Shown here: piece after piece, positions 9,553 through 20,020 of the stretch
Layout: every line of letters begins with the position of its first letter
How positions within the stretch are numbered: position 1 is the stretch's first letter
Source of the DNA: Polaromonas sp.
GTDB lineage: Bacteria > Pseudomonadota > Gammaproteobacteria > Burkholderiales > Burkholderiaceae_C
Length of the DNA: 64,000 bases
Reading direction: 5' to 3'
NCBI GenBank assembly: GCA_021731285.1
Contig: JAKFXR010000027.1
Span: 1 to 64,000 of the forward strand
Program-made: the position numbers and the translations under genes
Notes under the pieces: model-generated
The model's database searches: none
The model's input: only the letters and a program-made list of their open reading frames with translations
What the model was told of the DNA's origin: nothing

Positions 9553-10218
9553 CTAGCGGAATTTCTTCTGCGGCACGACTTTGAGGTCACCTTCCACCGA
9601 GGCCATGTAATTGGCCAGTTGCTTCAACTCGGCGTTGCTGTACTGCTTGGCCATGCCCGCCATGATGGCGTTGCCACGGCCCACCTTGGGGTTGTTCTCG
9701 GTCTTGTAGGCTTTAAGCGCCACGAAGAGGTAATCGGCGTGCTGGCCACCGAGCTTGGGATAGCTCGGGTCGATGGGCTTGCTGAAGTCGGCGCCGTGGC
9801 AGGAGGCGCAATTGGCCTTGGCCAGCAAGGCCGCCACTGCGGGTGTAGGCGTCTTCGCCGTTCTCGCAACCGGCGCGGCACTCTCTGCAACGCCATGGGC
9901 GCTGTAATACGCCGACAGGTCCGCAATGTCCTGGTCGCTCAGGGTCTCGGAAATGCCGCGCATGGTGGGGTGCTTGCGCTCGCCTTTTTTATAGGCGTTG
10001 AGCGCTGCCGTGAGGTATTTGGCGCTCTGGCCGGAGATCATGGGGACCTTGTAGACCTCGGGAAAACTGGCCTGGTAGCCCTTGATGCCATGGCAACCGA
10101 TGCACATGGCGTTTTTTGTTTCGCCGGCTTTGACATCACCCTTGATGTCCTGGGAATAGGCAGACACCGTCACGAATGAGACAGCAATGGCGAATATCGT
10201 GGTGAACAGCTTGGTCAT
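9553..10218 (-). CDS. Di-heme cytochrome c (c4-like)
   Basis: Signal peptide, two CXXCH motifs (CIGCH, CASCH). Confidence 0.9.
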   Translation of the reverse strand: MTKLFTTIFAIAVSFVTVSAYSQDIKGDVKAGETKNAMCIGCHGIKGYQASFPEVYKVPMISGQSAKYLTAALNAYKKGERKHPTMRGISETLSDQDIADLSAYYSAHGVAESAAPVARTAKTPTPAVAALLAKANCASCHGADFSKPIDPSYPKLGGQHADYLFVALKAYKTENNPKVGRGNAIMAGMAKQYSNAELKQLANYMASVEGDLKVVPQKKFR

Positions 10219-10352
10219 TTTGCGCGCACAATCAGAAGGGAATTGCTATATAAAACAGTCTCCGATTATATCTGGGCCTGCGGTGGCCAAGTCAGGCCCG
10301 CTCCTGATCACCGCAGATTCGCCCGCACTCCTGGCCCTACCCGCTGCAAACC

Positions 10353-11195
10353 ATGAAATTCCAAGGCTCCAAAAACTACGTCGCCACCCAGGACCTGATG
10401 CTGGCCGTCAACGCGTCGGCCACCCTGAAAAAGCCCCTGCTCGTCAAGGGCGAACCCGGCACCGGCAAAACCATGCTGGCCGAGGAAGTGGCGCAGGCGC
10501 TCAAGCTGCCGCTGCTGCAGTGGCACATCAAGTCCACCACCAAAGCACAGCAGGGCCTGTACGAATACGACGCGGTCTCGCGCCTGCGCGACTCGCAGCT
10601 GGGCGACGCCAAGGTCAAGGACATCCACAACTACATCGTCAAGGGTGTGCTCTGGCAGGCCTTCACCGCCGACGAGCCGGTGGCGCTGCTGATCGACGAG
10701 ATCGACAAGGCCGACATCGAGTTTCCCAATGACCTGCTGCGCGAGATTGATCGCATGGAGTTTTATGTGTACGAGACACGTGAGCTGATCAAGGCCAAGC
10801 ACCGGCCTTTGGTTTTCATCACTTCGAACAATGAGAAAGAGCTGCCGGACGCCTTTCTGCGCCGCTGTTTTTTCCACTACATCAAGTTCCCCGACGCCGA
10901 TACGATGAAGCAGATCGTCGACGTGCATTTCCCGGGCCTGAAAAAAGAGCTGCTGGCCGCGGCCATGAAAACCTTTTACGACGTGCGCAACCTGCCGGGC
11001 CTGAAGAAAAAGCCCTCGACGTCCGAGCTGCTTGACTGGCTCAAGCTGCTGGTCGCCGAAGACATTCCACTCGAGGCCCTGCAGAGCAAGGAAGACAAGG
11101 TTGCCGTGCCGCCGCTGGTGGGCGCACTGCTGAAGAATGAGCAGGACGTGACACTGTTTGAAAAACTGGTGTTCATGCAACGACACAACCGTTAA
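10353..11195 (+). CDS. MoxR-family AAA+ ATPase
   Basis: VKGEPGTGKTMLAEEVA, LLIDEIDKAD, ITSNNEKELPDAFLRRC. Confidence 0.93.
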   Translation: MKFQGSKNYVATQDLMLAVNASATLKKPLLVKGEPGTGKTMLAEEVAQALKLPLLQWHIKSTTKAQQGLYEYDAVSRLRDSQLGDAKVKDIHNYIVKGVLWQAFTADEPVALLIDEIDKADIEFPNDLLREIDRMEFYVYETRELIKAKHRPLVFITSNNEKELPDAFLRRCFFHYIKFPDADTMKQIVDVHFPGLKKELLAAAMKTFYDVRNLPGLKKKPSTSELLDWLKLLVAEDIPLEALQSKEDKVAVPPLVGALLKNEQDVTLFEKLVFMQRHNR

Positions 11196-11209
11196 GAGGC
11201 CTGTTCCCC

Positions 11210-11449
11210 ATGACGCAAGACACCCGCAAACTGCTGATCGAGGGCCTGTCCGACGCCGTTGGATTTATTGGTGGCGCCCTGCTGGCTTTCTGGCTGGGCC
11301 GCTTCTTCGGTTTTGACATCTTCGCGGAAGGCTACGGCAACAGCGCAATCATTGGCATCGTCATGGTCGGCATAGGCGGCGGCCTGGGTTTGCAGCTGGC
11401 GCGGCGCTGGCGCCGCGCGCGGGAACAAAAGGAAAGCGACGAGCCATGA
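11210..11449 (+). CDS. Small membrane protein
   Basis: 79-aa ORF with two hydrophobic segments, between moxR-like and GNAT genes. Confidence 0.7.
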   Translation: MTQDTRKLLIEGLSDAVGFIGGALLAFWLGRFFGFDIFAEGYGNSAIIGIVMVGIGGGLGLQLARRWRRAREQKESDEP

Positions 11450-12036
11450 GTTTTGTGCAAGCTGTCACCCTGTCCGGCCGTGGGGTCGAGCTGGTGCCGC
11501 TGACGCTGGAGCATGAGGCTGGCCTGCGCGCGGCCGCCGCCGATGGCGAGCTGTGGAAGCTGCGCATCACGACGGTTCCCGAGCCGGAGCAAACCAGAAC
11601 TTATATTGAAGACGCGCTCAAGGCCCGCGAAGCCGGTCACCGCTTTGCCTTTGCGGTCCGCGACCAGGCCGGCACGGTATTGGGCAGCAGCAGCTACCAC
11701 GACATTTTGCCGGCGGTCAGACGCGTCGAAATTGGCTACACCTGGTACGCCGCACGCTGTCAGCGCACCCATGTCAACACCACCTGCAAGCTCCTGATGC
11801 TGACGCACGCATTCGAGACGCTGGACTGTCATGTGGTGGGCTGGCGCACCGACAATTTCAACCATGCCTCCCAGCGCGCCATCGAGCGTCTGGGTGCGCG
11901 CAAAGACGGCGTGATTCGCGGCCACGCCTTGCGGCGCGACGGCACCATCCGCGACACGGTGATGTACAGCCTGCGCTCCGGCGAATGGCCGGAAGTCAAG
12001 GCCCAACTGCTGTACATGCTGGACAAACCACGCTAG
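11446..12036 (+). CDS. GNAT-family N-acetyltransferase (RimJ/RimL type)
   Basis: LVPLTLEHEAGL...IGYTWYAARCQRTHVNTTCKLLMLTHAFE...ASQRAIERLGARKDGVIRGH. Confidence 0.88.
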   Translation: MSFVQAVTLSGRGVELVPLTLEHEAGLRAAAADGELWKLRITTVPEPEQTRTYIEDALKAREAGHRFAFAVRDQAGTVLGSSSYHDILPAVRRVEIGYTWYAARCQRTHVNTTCKLLMLTHAFETLDCHVVGWRTDNFNHASQRAIERLGARKDGVIRGHALRRDGTIRDTVMYSLRSGEWPEVKAQLLYMLDKPR

Positions 12037-12045
12037 GAGTCCGCC

Positions 12046-13260
12046 ATGCTGATCGACTTCTTCTACACCCTGCGCTCGGCCAAGCTGCCGGTCTCCGTCA
12101 AGGAATACCTGATGCTGCTCGAAGCCCTGCAGGCCGGCGTGGTCGGGCCCAACAGCGGCAAGCTGCCTGAAGAGATGGGCGAAGGCGCGTACAGGATCGA
12201 CGACTTCTATTACCTCAGCCGTACCGTGCTGGTGAAGGACGAAAAGCACTACGACAAGTTTGACCGCGCCTTCGCGGCTTACTTCAAGGGTGTGGAGATG
12301 ATTGCCGACTTCACCAAAGACATTCCGCTGGAATGGCTGCGCAAGAACCTGGAGCTCGAACTCAGCCCCGAGGACAAGGCGAAGATCGAGAAGATGGGCT
12401 GGGATGAGCTCATGGAAACGCTGAAAAAGCGTTTTGAAGAGCAGAAAGAGCGCCACGAAGGCGGCAGCAAGTGGATAGGCACAGGCGGCACCTCGCCGTT
12501 TGGCGCCAACGGTTTCAACCCCCAGGGCATACGCATAGGCCAGGAGAAAAGCCGCAACAAAAGCGCGGTGAAGGTCTGGGACCAGCGTGCCTACAAGGAC
12601 TACGACGACACCCAGGAGCTGGGCACGCGCAACATCAAGGTGGCGCTGCGCCGCCTGCGCAAGTTTGCGCGCCAGGGCAACGTGGAAGAGCTGGACCTGG
12701 ACGACACCATCAAGTCCACCGCGGCCAATGCCGGCTGGCTGGACATCAAGATGGTGCCGGAGCGCCACAACAACGTGAAGGTGCTGCTGCTGATGGACGT
12801 GGGCGGCACCATGGACGAACACATCGCGCGCGTCGAAGAATTGTTCTCCGCCACCAAGACCGAGTTCAAGCACATCGAGTTTTACTACTTCCACAACTGC
12901 GTCTATGACTTCATGTGGAAGAACAACCGCAGGCGCTTCAGCGAGAAGTTTCCGACCTGGGACATCATCCGCAAGTACAACAAGGACTACAAACTTATCT
13001 TTGTCGGCGACGCGACCATGAGCCCCTATGAAATTTTGCAGCCGGGCGGCAGTGTTGAGTACAACAACGAGGAAGCCGGCGCCGAGTGGATGCAGCGCCT
13101 GACCAATGCCTTCCCCAAATTCGTCTGGATCAACCCCGAGCCGCAAGGCGTCTGGCAATACCGCCAGAGCATCAGCGTGATCCAGCAGCTGGTGAACCAG
13201 CGCATGTTTCCGCTGACCATCAAGGGGCTGGAAGAGGCGATGCGGCTGCTGTCGAAGTGA
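12046..13260 (+). CDS. VWA-domain protein (CoxE-like), partner of MoxR
   Basis: LLLMDVGGTMDEHI MIDAS-like segment; downstream of MoxR ATPase. Confidence 0.88.
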   Translation: MLIDFFYTLRSAKLPVSVKEYLMLLEALQAGVVGPNSGKLPEEMGEGAYRIDDFYYLSRTVLVKDEKHYDKFDRAFAAYFKGVEMIADFTKDIPLEWLRKNLELELSPEDKAKIEKMGWDELMETLKKRFEEQKERHEGGSKWIGTGGTSPFGANGFNPQGIRIGQEKSRNKSAVKVWDQRAYKDYDDTQELGTRNIKVALRRLRKFARQGNVEELDLDDTIKSTAANAGWLDIKMVPERHNNVKVLLLMDVGGTMDEHIARVEELFSATKTEFKHIEFYYFHNCVYDFMWKNNRRRFSEKFPTWDIIRKYNKDYKLIFVGDATMSPYEILQPGGSVEYNNEEAGAEWMQRLTNAFPKFVWINPEPQGVWQYRQSISVIQQLVNQRMFPLTIKGLEEAMRLLSK

Positions 13261-13316
13261 CGCGGCCTGAAGCGGCAGCGCCGTTCAGCGCGTGATTGGC
13301 ACGGCAGCAAAAAAAA

Positions 13317-13392
13317 TGGTGCCCTTGGCAGGAATCGGACCTGCGACCTATCCCTTAGGAGGGGATCGCTCTATCCACTGAGCTACAAAGGC
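13317..13392 (-). tRNA. tRNA-Arg (anticodon CCT)
   Basis: Minus strand GCCTTTGTAGCTCAGTGGATAGAGCGATCCCCTCCTAAGGGATAGGTCGCAGGTTCGATTCCTGCCAAGGGCACCA folds as a cloverleaf with encoded CCA. Confidence 0.97.
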
Positions 13393-13448
13393 AGGCCTGT
13401 AGTTTAACAAGGTGGCTGTAGCGGCTTGCAACCATCAAGCAACAGCCT

Positions 13449-13512
13449 GACACGCTACTGTTTTGATAGCTGCTTGCGCCCGTGAAACAAGGGCTGGAGG
13501 TCAAAATGGCAT
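13449..13512. repeat. Intergenic repeat copy A (TAGCTGCTTGCGC...CAAGGGCTGGAGGTCAAAATG type)
   Basis: GCTACTGTTTTGATAGCTGCTTGCGCCCGTGAAACAAGGGCTGGAGGTCAAAATGGC resembles 19938-20001. Confidence 0.6.
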
Positions 13513-13634
13513 ACAGGAACAACAGTTCAAGCCCATTTCATCCCCACAGGGCAAACGCAGGCCGGCAAACCCGCTTTTTCCTGTAATCTCCCCGCACCGG
13601 GATGGCTTGCATCCCGATTCAAAAGACGCCGGGC

Positions 13635-15092
13635 ATGTTTGAACAGACCTTCAAGAATATCGACGACATCCTGCACAAGGATGCGGGCTGCACCAGCGAG
13701 CTGGACTACACCGAGCAATCCTCCTGGTTGCTGTTTCTCAAGTACCTGGCCGCACTCGAAGCCGACAAGGCCGTGGAGGCCCAGCTCGACGGCAAGAAGT
13801 ACAAAGCCATCCTCGATAGCGAGTACCGCTGGGAAAACTGGGCCGCACCCAAAACGCCCGATGGCAAACTGGACCACAACGCCGCCCTGGTCGGCCCGGA
13901 CCTGATCGAGTTTGTGAATGGCAAACTCTTCCCTTACCTGCACGGCTTCAAGCAGCGCGCCACCGGGCCGGACACCATCGAGTACAAGATTGGCGAGATT
14001 TTTGGCGAGATCAAAAACCGCATCCAGAGCGGCTACAACCTGCGCGAGGTGATTGACCGCGTCGATGAACTGCGCTTTGGCACGCAACAGGAAAAGCACG
14101 AACTCTCGCACCTGTACGAGGCCAAGATCAAAAACATGGGCAACGCCGGGCGCAACGGCGGCGAGTACTACACACCGCGCCCGCTGATTCGCGCCATGAT
14201 CCAGGTGACCGCGCCGCAGATCGGTGAACGCATTTATGACGGTGCGGTGGGGTCAGCCGGCTTCCTCTGCGAAGCGTTTGACTACCTGAGCGCCAAGCCC
14301 AACCTGAGCACCCGCGACCACAAGACGCTGCAAACCAAAACTTTCTACGGCAAAGAGAAAAAGAGCCTGGCCTACGTGATTGCGATCATGAACATGATCC
14401 TGCACGGCATCGAGGCGCCCAACATCATTCACGCCAACACGCTGGCCGACAACATTCAGGATATCCAGGACAAGGACCGTTACGACATCGTGCTGGCCAA
14501 CCCACCCTTTGGCGGCAAGGAGCGCAAGGAAGTGCAGCAGAACTTCCCCATCAAGACCGGTGAAACCGCCTTTCTGTTTCTGCAGCACTTCATCAAGATC
14601 CTGAAAGCCGGCGGCCGCGGCGCCATCGTCATCAAGAACACCTTTTTAAGCAACACCGACAACGCCAGCGTCAGCCTGCGCAAACTTTTGCTGGAAAGTT
14701 GCAACCTGCACAGCGTGCTCGATTGCCCCGGCGGCACCTTCCAGGGCGCCGGCGTGAAAACCGTGGTGCTGTTTTTTGTGAAGGGGGCGCCTACGCGCAA
14801 GGTCTGGTACTACCAGCTGGACCCGGGGCGCAACATGGGCAAGACCAATCCGCTCAATGACAAGGACATGGCGCAGTTTGTGGAATTGCAGAAACGGTTT
14901 TCGGATTCCGCGCAGTCGTGGTCTGTGGATGTCGCGACGATCAGCACTCACAACTTTGATCTGTCCGTGAAGAGCCCGAACGGTGGTGATGAGGTGGCGC
15001 ATCGCAGTCCGGAGGACATCATGGATGAGATTGCAGCTCTTGATGGTGAAAGTGCAGAAGTGCTTGCAATGATCCGGGGAATGGTGTCGTGA
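13635..15092 (+). CDS. hsdM: Type I restriction-modification DNA methyltransferase subunit M
   Basis: MFEQTFKNIDDILHKDAGCTSELDYTEQSSWLLFLKYL; GEYYTPRPLIRAM; DIVLANPPFGG (NPPF motif). Confidence 0.96.
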   Translation: MFEQTFKNIDDILHKDAGCTSELDYTEQSSWLLFLKYLAALEADKAVEAQLDGKKYKAILDSEYRWENWAAPKTPDGKLDHNAALVGPDLIEFVNGKLFPYLHGFKQRATGPDTIEYKIGEIFGEIKNRIQSGYNLREVIDRVDELRFGTQQEKHELSHLYEAKIKNMGNAGRNGGEYYTPRPLIRAMIQVTAPQIGERIYDGAVGSAGFLCEAFDYLSAKPNLSTRDHKTLQTKTFYGKEKKSLAYVIAIMNMILHGIEAPNIIHANTLADNIQDIQDKDRYDIVLANPPFGGKERKEVQQNFPIKTGETAFLFLQHFIKILKAGGRGAIVIKNTFLSNTDNASVSLRKLLLESCNLHSVLDCPGGTFQGAGVKTVVLFFVKGAPTRKVWYYQLDPGRNMGKTNPLNDKDMAQFVELQKRFSDSAQSWSVDVATISTHNFDLSVKSPNGGDEVAHRSPEDIMDEIAALDGESAEVLAMIRGMVS

Positions 15093-16222
15093 AGAGGGGA
15101 TGGGTTATTAAACCGCTCGGGGAAATTTGTACTCTTCAACGTGGCTTCGATCTGCCAACACAAGATCGGGTTCCGGGAAAATTTCCTCTAGTAAGTTCTA
15201 GCGGGATAAGTGATACGCATAGTGAAGGCCCTGTTGTTGGACCAGGCGTGGTGACTGGCCGCAGCGGAAGTATTGGCAATGTTTTCTTCATCGAAGAAGA
15301 CTTCTGGCCGCTGAACACGACGCTTTATATCAGGGACTTTCATGGCAATGACCCGCGTTTCGTATTTCATCTGCTGCACAAATTTGATCTGAAGAAATAT
15401 TCCGGTGGAACTGGAGTTCCCACGCTAAACAGAAATGATGTGCATGGAGAGATGGTGAGTGTTCCGTCGGACGTTAAGGAACAGCAGCGCATCGTCGCCA
15501 TCCTCGACGAAGCGTTTGGCGGCATCACCACCGTTAAAGCCAACGCCGAGAAAAACCTCGAAAACGCCCGCTCACTATTCGATATCCATCTCAAGTCGGT
15601 ATTCCAGCGGCGAGGCGACGGATGGGATGAAAAATCACTGGGCGATATCGCTCAAGTTAAAGGTGGCAAAAGGGTTCCGAAGGGGTACAAGCTTTTAAAT
15701 GAACCTACCGGCTTTCCATATCTGCGAGTGACTGATTTCGGTGACAACGGTTCCATCGCCGTGGATGATTTGCGATACATCGACGCGGAAGTGCATAGAC
15801 AAATCAAAAACTATGTCATCTATTCGTCAGATATGTACATCAGCATCGCTGGCACCATTGGCAAAACCGGCATTGTTCCTAAGGAGTTGGAAGGCGCTAA
15901 CCTCACAGAGAACGCATGCCGGTTGGTGTTCAAGCCAAACATTTGCAATCGATTTGTTTACTACTTCACTACGACTTCTGATTTTGTTGAGCAAGCTGGT
16001 TTCAATACTCGCACTGCAGCGCAGCCAAAACTTGCGCTGTCGCGGCTGTCCACAATACGACTTGGAATTCCCAGCCTGCGAGTTCAAGAGTCGCTTGCAG
16101 ATAGCTTTGATGCTCTGCGGGAGCAAACCCAACACCTGGAATCCATCTACAAGCAAAAGCTCGCCGCCCTGGACGAACTGAAAAAGTCACTGCTGCACCA
16201 GGCCTTCAGCGGCGCCCTGTAG
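15089..16222 (+). CDS. hsdS: Type I restriction-modification specificity subunit S
   Basis: GTG start overlapping hsdM stop; two TRD repeats with conserved blocks (KEQQRIVAILDEAF... and QESLADSFDALREQTQHLESIYKQKLAALDELKKSLLHQAFSGAL). Confidence 0.93.
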   Translation: MKRGWVIKPLGEICTLQRGFDLPTQDRVPGKFPLVSSSGISDTHSEGPVVGPGVVTGRSGSIGNVFFIEEDFWPLNTTLYIRDFHGNDPRFVFHLLHKFDLKKYSGGTGVPTLNRNDVHGEMVSVPSDVKEQQRIVAILDEAFGGITTVKANAEKNLENARSLFDIHLKSVFQRRGDGWDEKSLGDIAQVKGGKRVPKGYKLLNEPTGFPYLRVTDFGDNGSIAVDDLRYIDAEVHRQIKNYVIYSSDMYISIAGTIGKTGIVPKELEGANLTENACRLVFKPNICNRFVYYFTTTSDFVEQAGFNTRTAAQPKLALSRLSTIRLGIPSLRVQESLADSFDALREQTQHLESIYKQKLAALDELKKSLLHQAFSGAL

Positions 16223-16348
16223 TTAAATTTTTTAATTGGGCGACGGCTGGATGCATATGAATAGATATCTCTGGTCTGATCACGTCCGCTTCGACCTGAC
16301 AAGAAATCACGATTTTTTATACACGTGGGGGCCGGACTGGCTACACCA

Positions 16349-16456
16349 TCGACACATAGTCAAAATATGTCGATTTAATTGATGAATGTCGACATAAGTG
16401 CTTGACGTGTCGATGCCATCGACATAAACTGCCCAAAATCCAAAGTTATGTCGACA
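16349..16456. promoter_or_regulatory. Cluster of TGTCGACA-type operator sites with embedded promoter upstream of fic
   Basis: ATCGACACA, TATGTCGAT, ATGTCGACAT, GTGTCGAT, ATCGACAT, ATGTCGACA within ~110 bp; TTGACG(16402)-N17-TAAACT(16425). Confidence 0.65.
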
Positions 16457-16474
16457 AAATCATAAAAATTGAAC

Positions 16475-17596
16475 ATGAGCGCCGCACTCTGGCGGGCTGA
16501 CCAGCCCTACAACACCCTGCCGCCGCTGCCACCCGGCGCAGAACTGGAGACGCGGGCTGTGCTCAAGCAATGCATTGCGGCGCGGGCTGCGCTGGCGGAA
16601 CTGAAGCAAGCCGCGCAGCTGATTCCCAACCAGGCGGTACTGATCAACACCCTGCCCTTGCTGGAGTCGCGGGCCAGCTCGGAGATCGAGAACATCGTCA
16701 CCACGGCCGACAAGCTGTTCCAACACCAGCGCAATGAAGAACACGCCGACCCGGCCACCAAGGAGGCGCTGCGTTACAGCCGCGCCTTGCTAGAAGGTTT
16801 TGGCGCGCTGGGCCAGTACCCGCTGAGCACGCGCACTGCGGAAGACATTTGCACGCACATCAAGGCGGTGGAGATGTCGGTACGGCGCACGCCCGGCACG
16901 CGGCTTTCCAACGGTGCCACGGGCGAGATTGTGTACACGCCGCCCGAAGGTGAAGGCGTGCTGCGTGACCTGCTGGGCAACTGGGAGCGCTACCTGCACA
17001 ACGAGGTGGAGCATGACCCGCTGATCCGCATGGCGGTGGGTCATTACCAGTTTGAGGCGATTCACCCGTTTACTGATGGCAATGGCCGCACCGGGCGCAT
17101 CATCAACAGCCTGTACTTGATTGAAGAAAACCTGCTCACGCTGCCCATCCTGTATCTGAGCCGCTACATCATCCAGAACAAGGCCGACTACTACCGCCTG
17201 CTGCTGCAGGTGACGCGCGAGCAGGCCTGGGAGCCGTGGATTATTTACATCCTCAAGGGCATTGAAGAAACCGCCACCTGGACCACCGCCAAGATCGCCG
17301 CCATGCGTGCGCTGACCGAGCACACCACGGCTTACGTCAAAAACCGCTTGCCAAAGATCTACACCCACGAGCTGGTGAGCCTGATTTTTGAACTGCCCTA
17401 TTGCCGCATTGCCAACCTGACGGAAGCCGGCATTGCCAAGAGGCAAACCGCCTCGCAGTATTTGAAGCAGCTGGTGGACATTGGCGTGCTGGTGGAAAAC
17501 GCCGAGGCCAAGGAAAAGCTGTTTATCCATCCCAAGCTGATGCAGTTGCTCACGCGGGACAGCAATGACTTCGCACCCTATGTGATGCCTGCATGA
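16475..17596 (+). CDS. Fic-family (AMPylase-like) protein, class II by N-terminal inhibitory motif
   Basis: [12 protein letters not shown] Fic motif; SSEIEN matches (S/T)xxxE(G/N) inhibitory motif before the Fic core; C-terminal helix-turn-helix-like region. Confidence 0.93.
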   Translation: MSAALWRADQPYNTLPPLPPGAELETRAVLKQCIAARAALAELKQAAQLIPNQAVLINTLPLLESRASSEIENIVTTADKLFQHQRNEEHADPATKEALRYSRALLEGFGALGQYPLSTRTAEDICTHIKAVEMSVRRTPGTRLSNGATGEIVYTPPEGEGVLRDLLGNWERYLHNEVEHDPLIRMAVGHYQFEAIHPFTDGNGRTGRIINSLYLIEENLLTLPILYLSRYIIQNKADYYRLLLQVTREQAWEPWIIYILKGIEETATWTTAKIAAMRALTEHTTAYVKNRLPKIYTHELVSLIFELPYCRIANLTEAGIAKRQTASQYLKQLVDIGVLVENAEAKEKLFIHPKLMQLLTRDSNDFAPYVMPA

Positions 17597-19929
17597 ACGA
17601 AGCCGAAACCCGCGCCGAGCACATCGACCCCGTGCTGGCTGCCGCCGGCTGGGGCGTGGTCGAAGGCAGCGCGGTGCGGCGCGAGTTTCGCATCACCGAG
17701 GGCCGGCTGCAGGGCGGCGGCGTGCGCGCCAAGCCCGAGATTGCCGACTACGTGCTGATTTACCGCAACACCAAACTCGCAGTGATCGAAGCCAAGGCCT
17801 GGGACAGGCCGCACACCGAAGGCGTGGCGCAGGCCAAGAGTTATGCCGGCAAGCTGGCGGTGCGGCACAGCTACGCGACCAACGGGCAGGCCATCTACGG
17901 TATCGACATGGCGACGGGCAAAGAGGGTGATGTGGCGGCCTGGCCCGGCCCCGATGCGCTGTGGGCTTTGACCTTCGCAGAACAGAATGCCTGGCGGGAT
18001 CGTTTTGCGGCCGTACCGTTTTCCACCAAAAGCGGAACCTGGGACATCCGCTTCTACCAAGAGATTGCCGTCACCCGCGTGCTTGAGAAAGTCAGCTTGA
18101 ACCAGGGGCGTGGCGACAAAAGGATCTTGCTGACGCTTGCCACCGGCACCGGTAAAACATCGATTGCGTTTCAGATTGCGTGGAAGCTGTTTCAAAGTCG
18201 CTGGAATTTAGGCGGCGAGCCCACACGCCGGCCACGCATTTTGTTTCTGGCTGACAGAAACAACCTGGCAAATCAGGCCTACAACGACTTCACCTCTTTC
18301 ACGGCGTTTGATGAAGACGCACTGGTGCGTATTGACCCGGCGGACATTCGCAAGAAAGGCAAGGTGCCGAAGAACGGCAGCATTTTCTTCACCATCTTCC
18401 AGACTTTCATGAGCGGCCAGCCCAAAGATGGCCGGCCGTCGCCCTACTTTGGTGACTACCCGCCCGACTTCTTTGACCTGATCATCATTGACGAGTGTCA
18501 CCGCGGCGGCGCCAACGACGAGGGCAACTGGCGGGCCATCCTGGAATATTTTTCACCCGCTGTACAACTGGGACTGACCGCGACACCCAAGCGCAAAGAC
18601 AACGTGGACACCTATGCCTACTTCGGTGAGCCGGTGTATGTGTACTCATTGAAAGAAGGCGTGAACGACGGCTTTCTGACGCCCTTCAAGGTTGTGCAGA
18701 TTGCCACCACGCTGGACGAATATGTATACACCGCCGACGACACGCTGGTGGAAGGCCAGATCGAAACCGGCAAGCGTTACCTGGAAACCGACTTCAACCG
18801 CATCATCGAAATCAGGCAACGTGAGGAGTACCGCGTCAAAAAGCTGATGAGCATGATCGACCAGCGCGAAAAGACCATCGTCTTTTGTGCCACGCAAGAC
18901 CATGCGCTGGCAGTGCGCGACCTGATCAACCAGAACAAAACCAGTACCGACCCGCACTACTGCGAGCGCGTCACGGCAAATGACGGCGCCTTGGGCGACC
19001 AGCATCTGCGCGAGTTTCAGGACAATGACAAAACGATTCCGACCATCCTGACAAGCTCACAAAAACTCTCGACCGGCGTGGACGCGCGCAATGTGCGCAA
19101 CATCGTGCTGATGCGGCCGGTGAATTCGATGATCGAGTTCAAGCAAATCATTGGGCGTGGCACCCGGTTGTATGAGGGCAAGGACTACTTCACGATTTAC
19201 GACTTTGTGCGGGCGCACCAGCTGTTCTCTGACCCCGACTGGGACGGCGAGCCGGTTGAGCCGGCAGAACCCAAGCCAAGACTTCCCCGCGAGCCCGCTG
19301 GTGTGGGAGAGCCTGAACCGCCAGGTACCTCGCCGCCACCCCGACCGGCAAAGATCAAGGTCAAACTGGCCGACGGCAAGGAGCGCAGTATTCAAAGCAT
19401 GGTGGTTACCAGCTTCTGGGGACCGGACGGCAAGCCGCTGTCGGCCGCGCAGTTCATGGAAAGCCTGTTCGGTATGTTGCCGGATTTTTTCAGGGATGAA
19501 GACGAGCTGCGCGCCCTCTGGAGTGACCCAGGCACCCGCAAGGCGCTGCTGGAGGGCCTGGCGGAAAAAGGTTTCAGCCGCGCGCCCCTGGCCGAGATGC
19601 AGAAGATCATTGAGGCCGAGAAGAGCGACTTGTTTGATGTGCTGGCCTATGTGGCCTTTGCCACCGCTACAGAAACCCGAACGGTACGCGCCAACCGGGC
19701 GGCCGCCGCAGTGCATAAAAAGTTCAATACCAAACAGCAGGCATTTGTCAATTTTGTATTGACGCAATATGTGCAGCAAGGCGTGGATGAGCTGGACACA
19801 GAAAAACTGTCACCACTGCTGAGACTGCGCTACAACAACGCCATTGCCGATGCAGTGAAGGACCTGGGTGCGCCGGAGCAGATCAGGCAGGTGTTTGTGG
19901 GATTCCAAAGGTATTTGTATCAGGCTTGA
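17593..19929 (+). CDS. hsdR: Type I restriction endonuclease subunit R (DEAD/DEAH helicase, EcoEI-type C-terminus)
   Basis: [51 protein letters not shown]; overlaps fic stop. Confidence 0.95.
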   Translation: MNEAETRAEHIDPVLAAAGWGVVEGSAVRREFRITEGRLQGGGVRAKPEIADYVLIYRNTKLAVIEAKAWDRPHTEGVAQAKSYAGKLAVRHSYATNGQAIYGIDMATGKEGDVAAWPGPDALWALTFAEQNAWRDRFAAVPFSTKSGTWDIRFYQEIAVTRVLEKVSLNQGRGDKRILLTLATGTGKTSIAFQIAWKLFQSRWNLGGEPTRRPRILFLADRNNLANQAYNDFTSFTAFDEDALVRIDPADIRKKGKVPKNGSIFFTIFQTFMSGQPKDGRPSPYFGDYPPDFFDLIIIDECHRGGANDEGNWRAILEYFSPAVQLGLTATPKRKDNVDTYAYFGEPVYVYSLKEGVNDGFLTPFKVVQIATTLDEYVYTADDTLVEGQIETGKRYLETDFNRIIEIRQREEYRVKKLMSMIDQREKTIVFCATQDHALAVRDLINQNKTSTDPHYCERVTANDGALGDQHLREFQDNDKTIPTILTSSQKLSTGVDARNVRNIVLMRPVNSMIEFKQIIGRGTRLYEGKDYFTIYDFVRAHQLFSDPDWDGEPVEPAEPKPRLPREPAGVGEPEPPGTSPPPRPAKIKVKLADGKERSIQSMVVTSFWGPDGKPLSAAQFMESLFGMLPDFFRDEDELRALWSDPGTRKALLEGLAEKGFSRAPLAEMQKIIEAEKSDLFDVLAYVAFATATETRTVRANRAAAAVHKKFNTKQQAFVNFVLTQYVQQGVDELDTEKLSPLLRLRYNNAIADAVKDLGAPEQIRQVFVGFQRYLYQA

Positions 19930-19937
19930 TCAGGCAT

Positions 19938-20001
19938 ACGTATGCTACTAATTTTGTAGCAATTATCTCCCGCCACATAAGGGCAGAAAGCCAAAATGGC
20001 T
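19938..20001. repeat. Intergenic repeat copy B
   Basis: ATGCTACTAATTTTGTAGCAATTATCTCCCGCCACATAAGGGCAGAAAGCCAAAATGGCTTG resembles copy A at 13449-13512. Confidence 0.55.
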
Positions 20002-20020
20002 TGCAAGCAGCGGGAGCCCC

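Noticed and set aside
11332-13158. 608-aa minus-strand ORF
   Set aside because: Antisense to GNAT and VWA genes, which carry clear family motifs.
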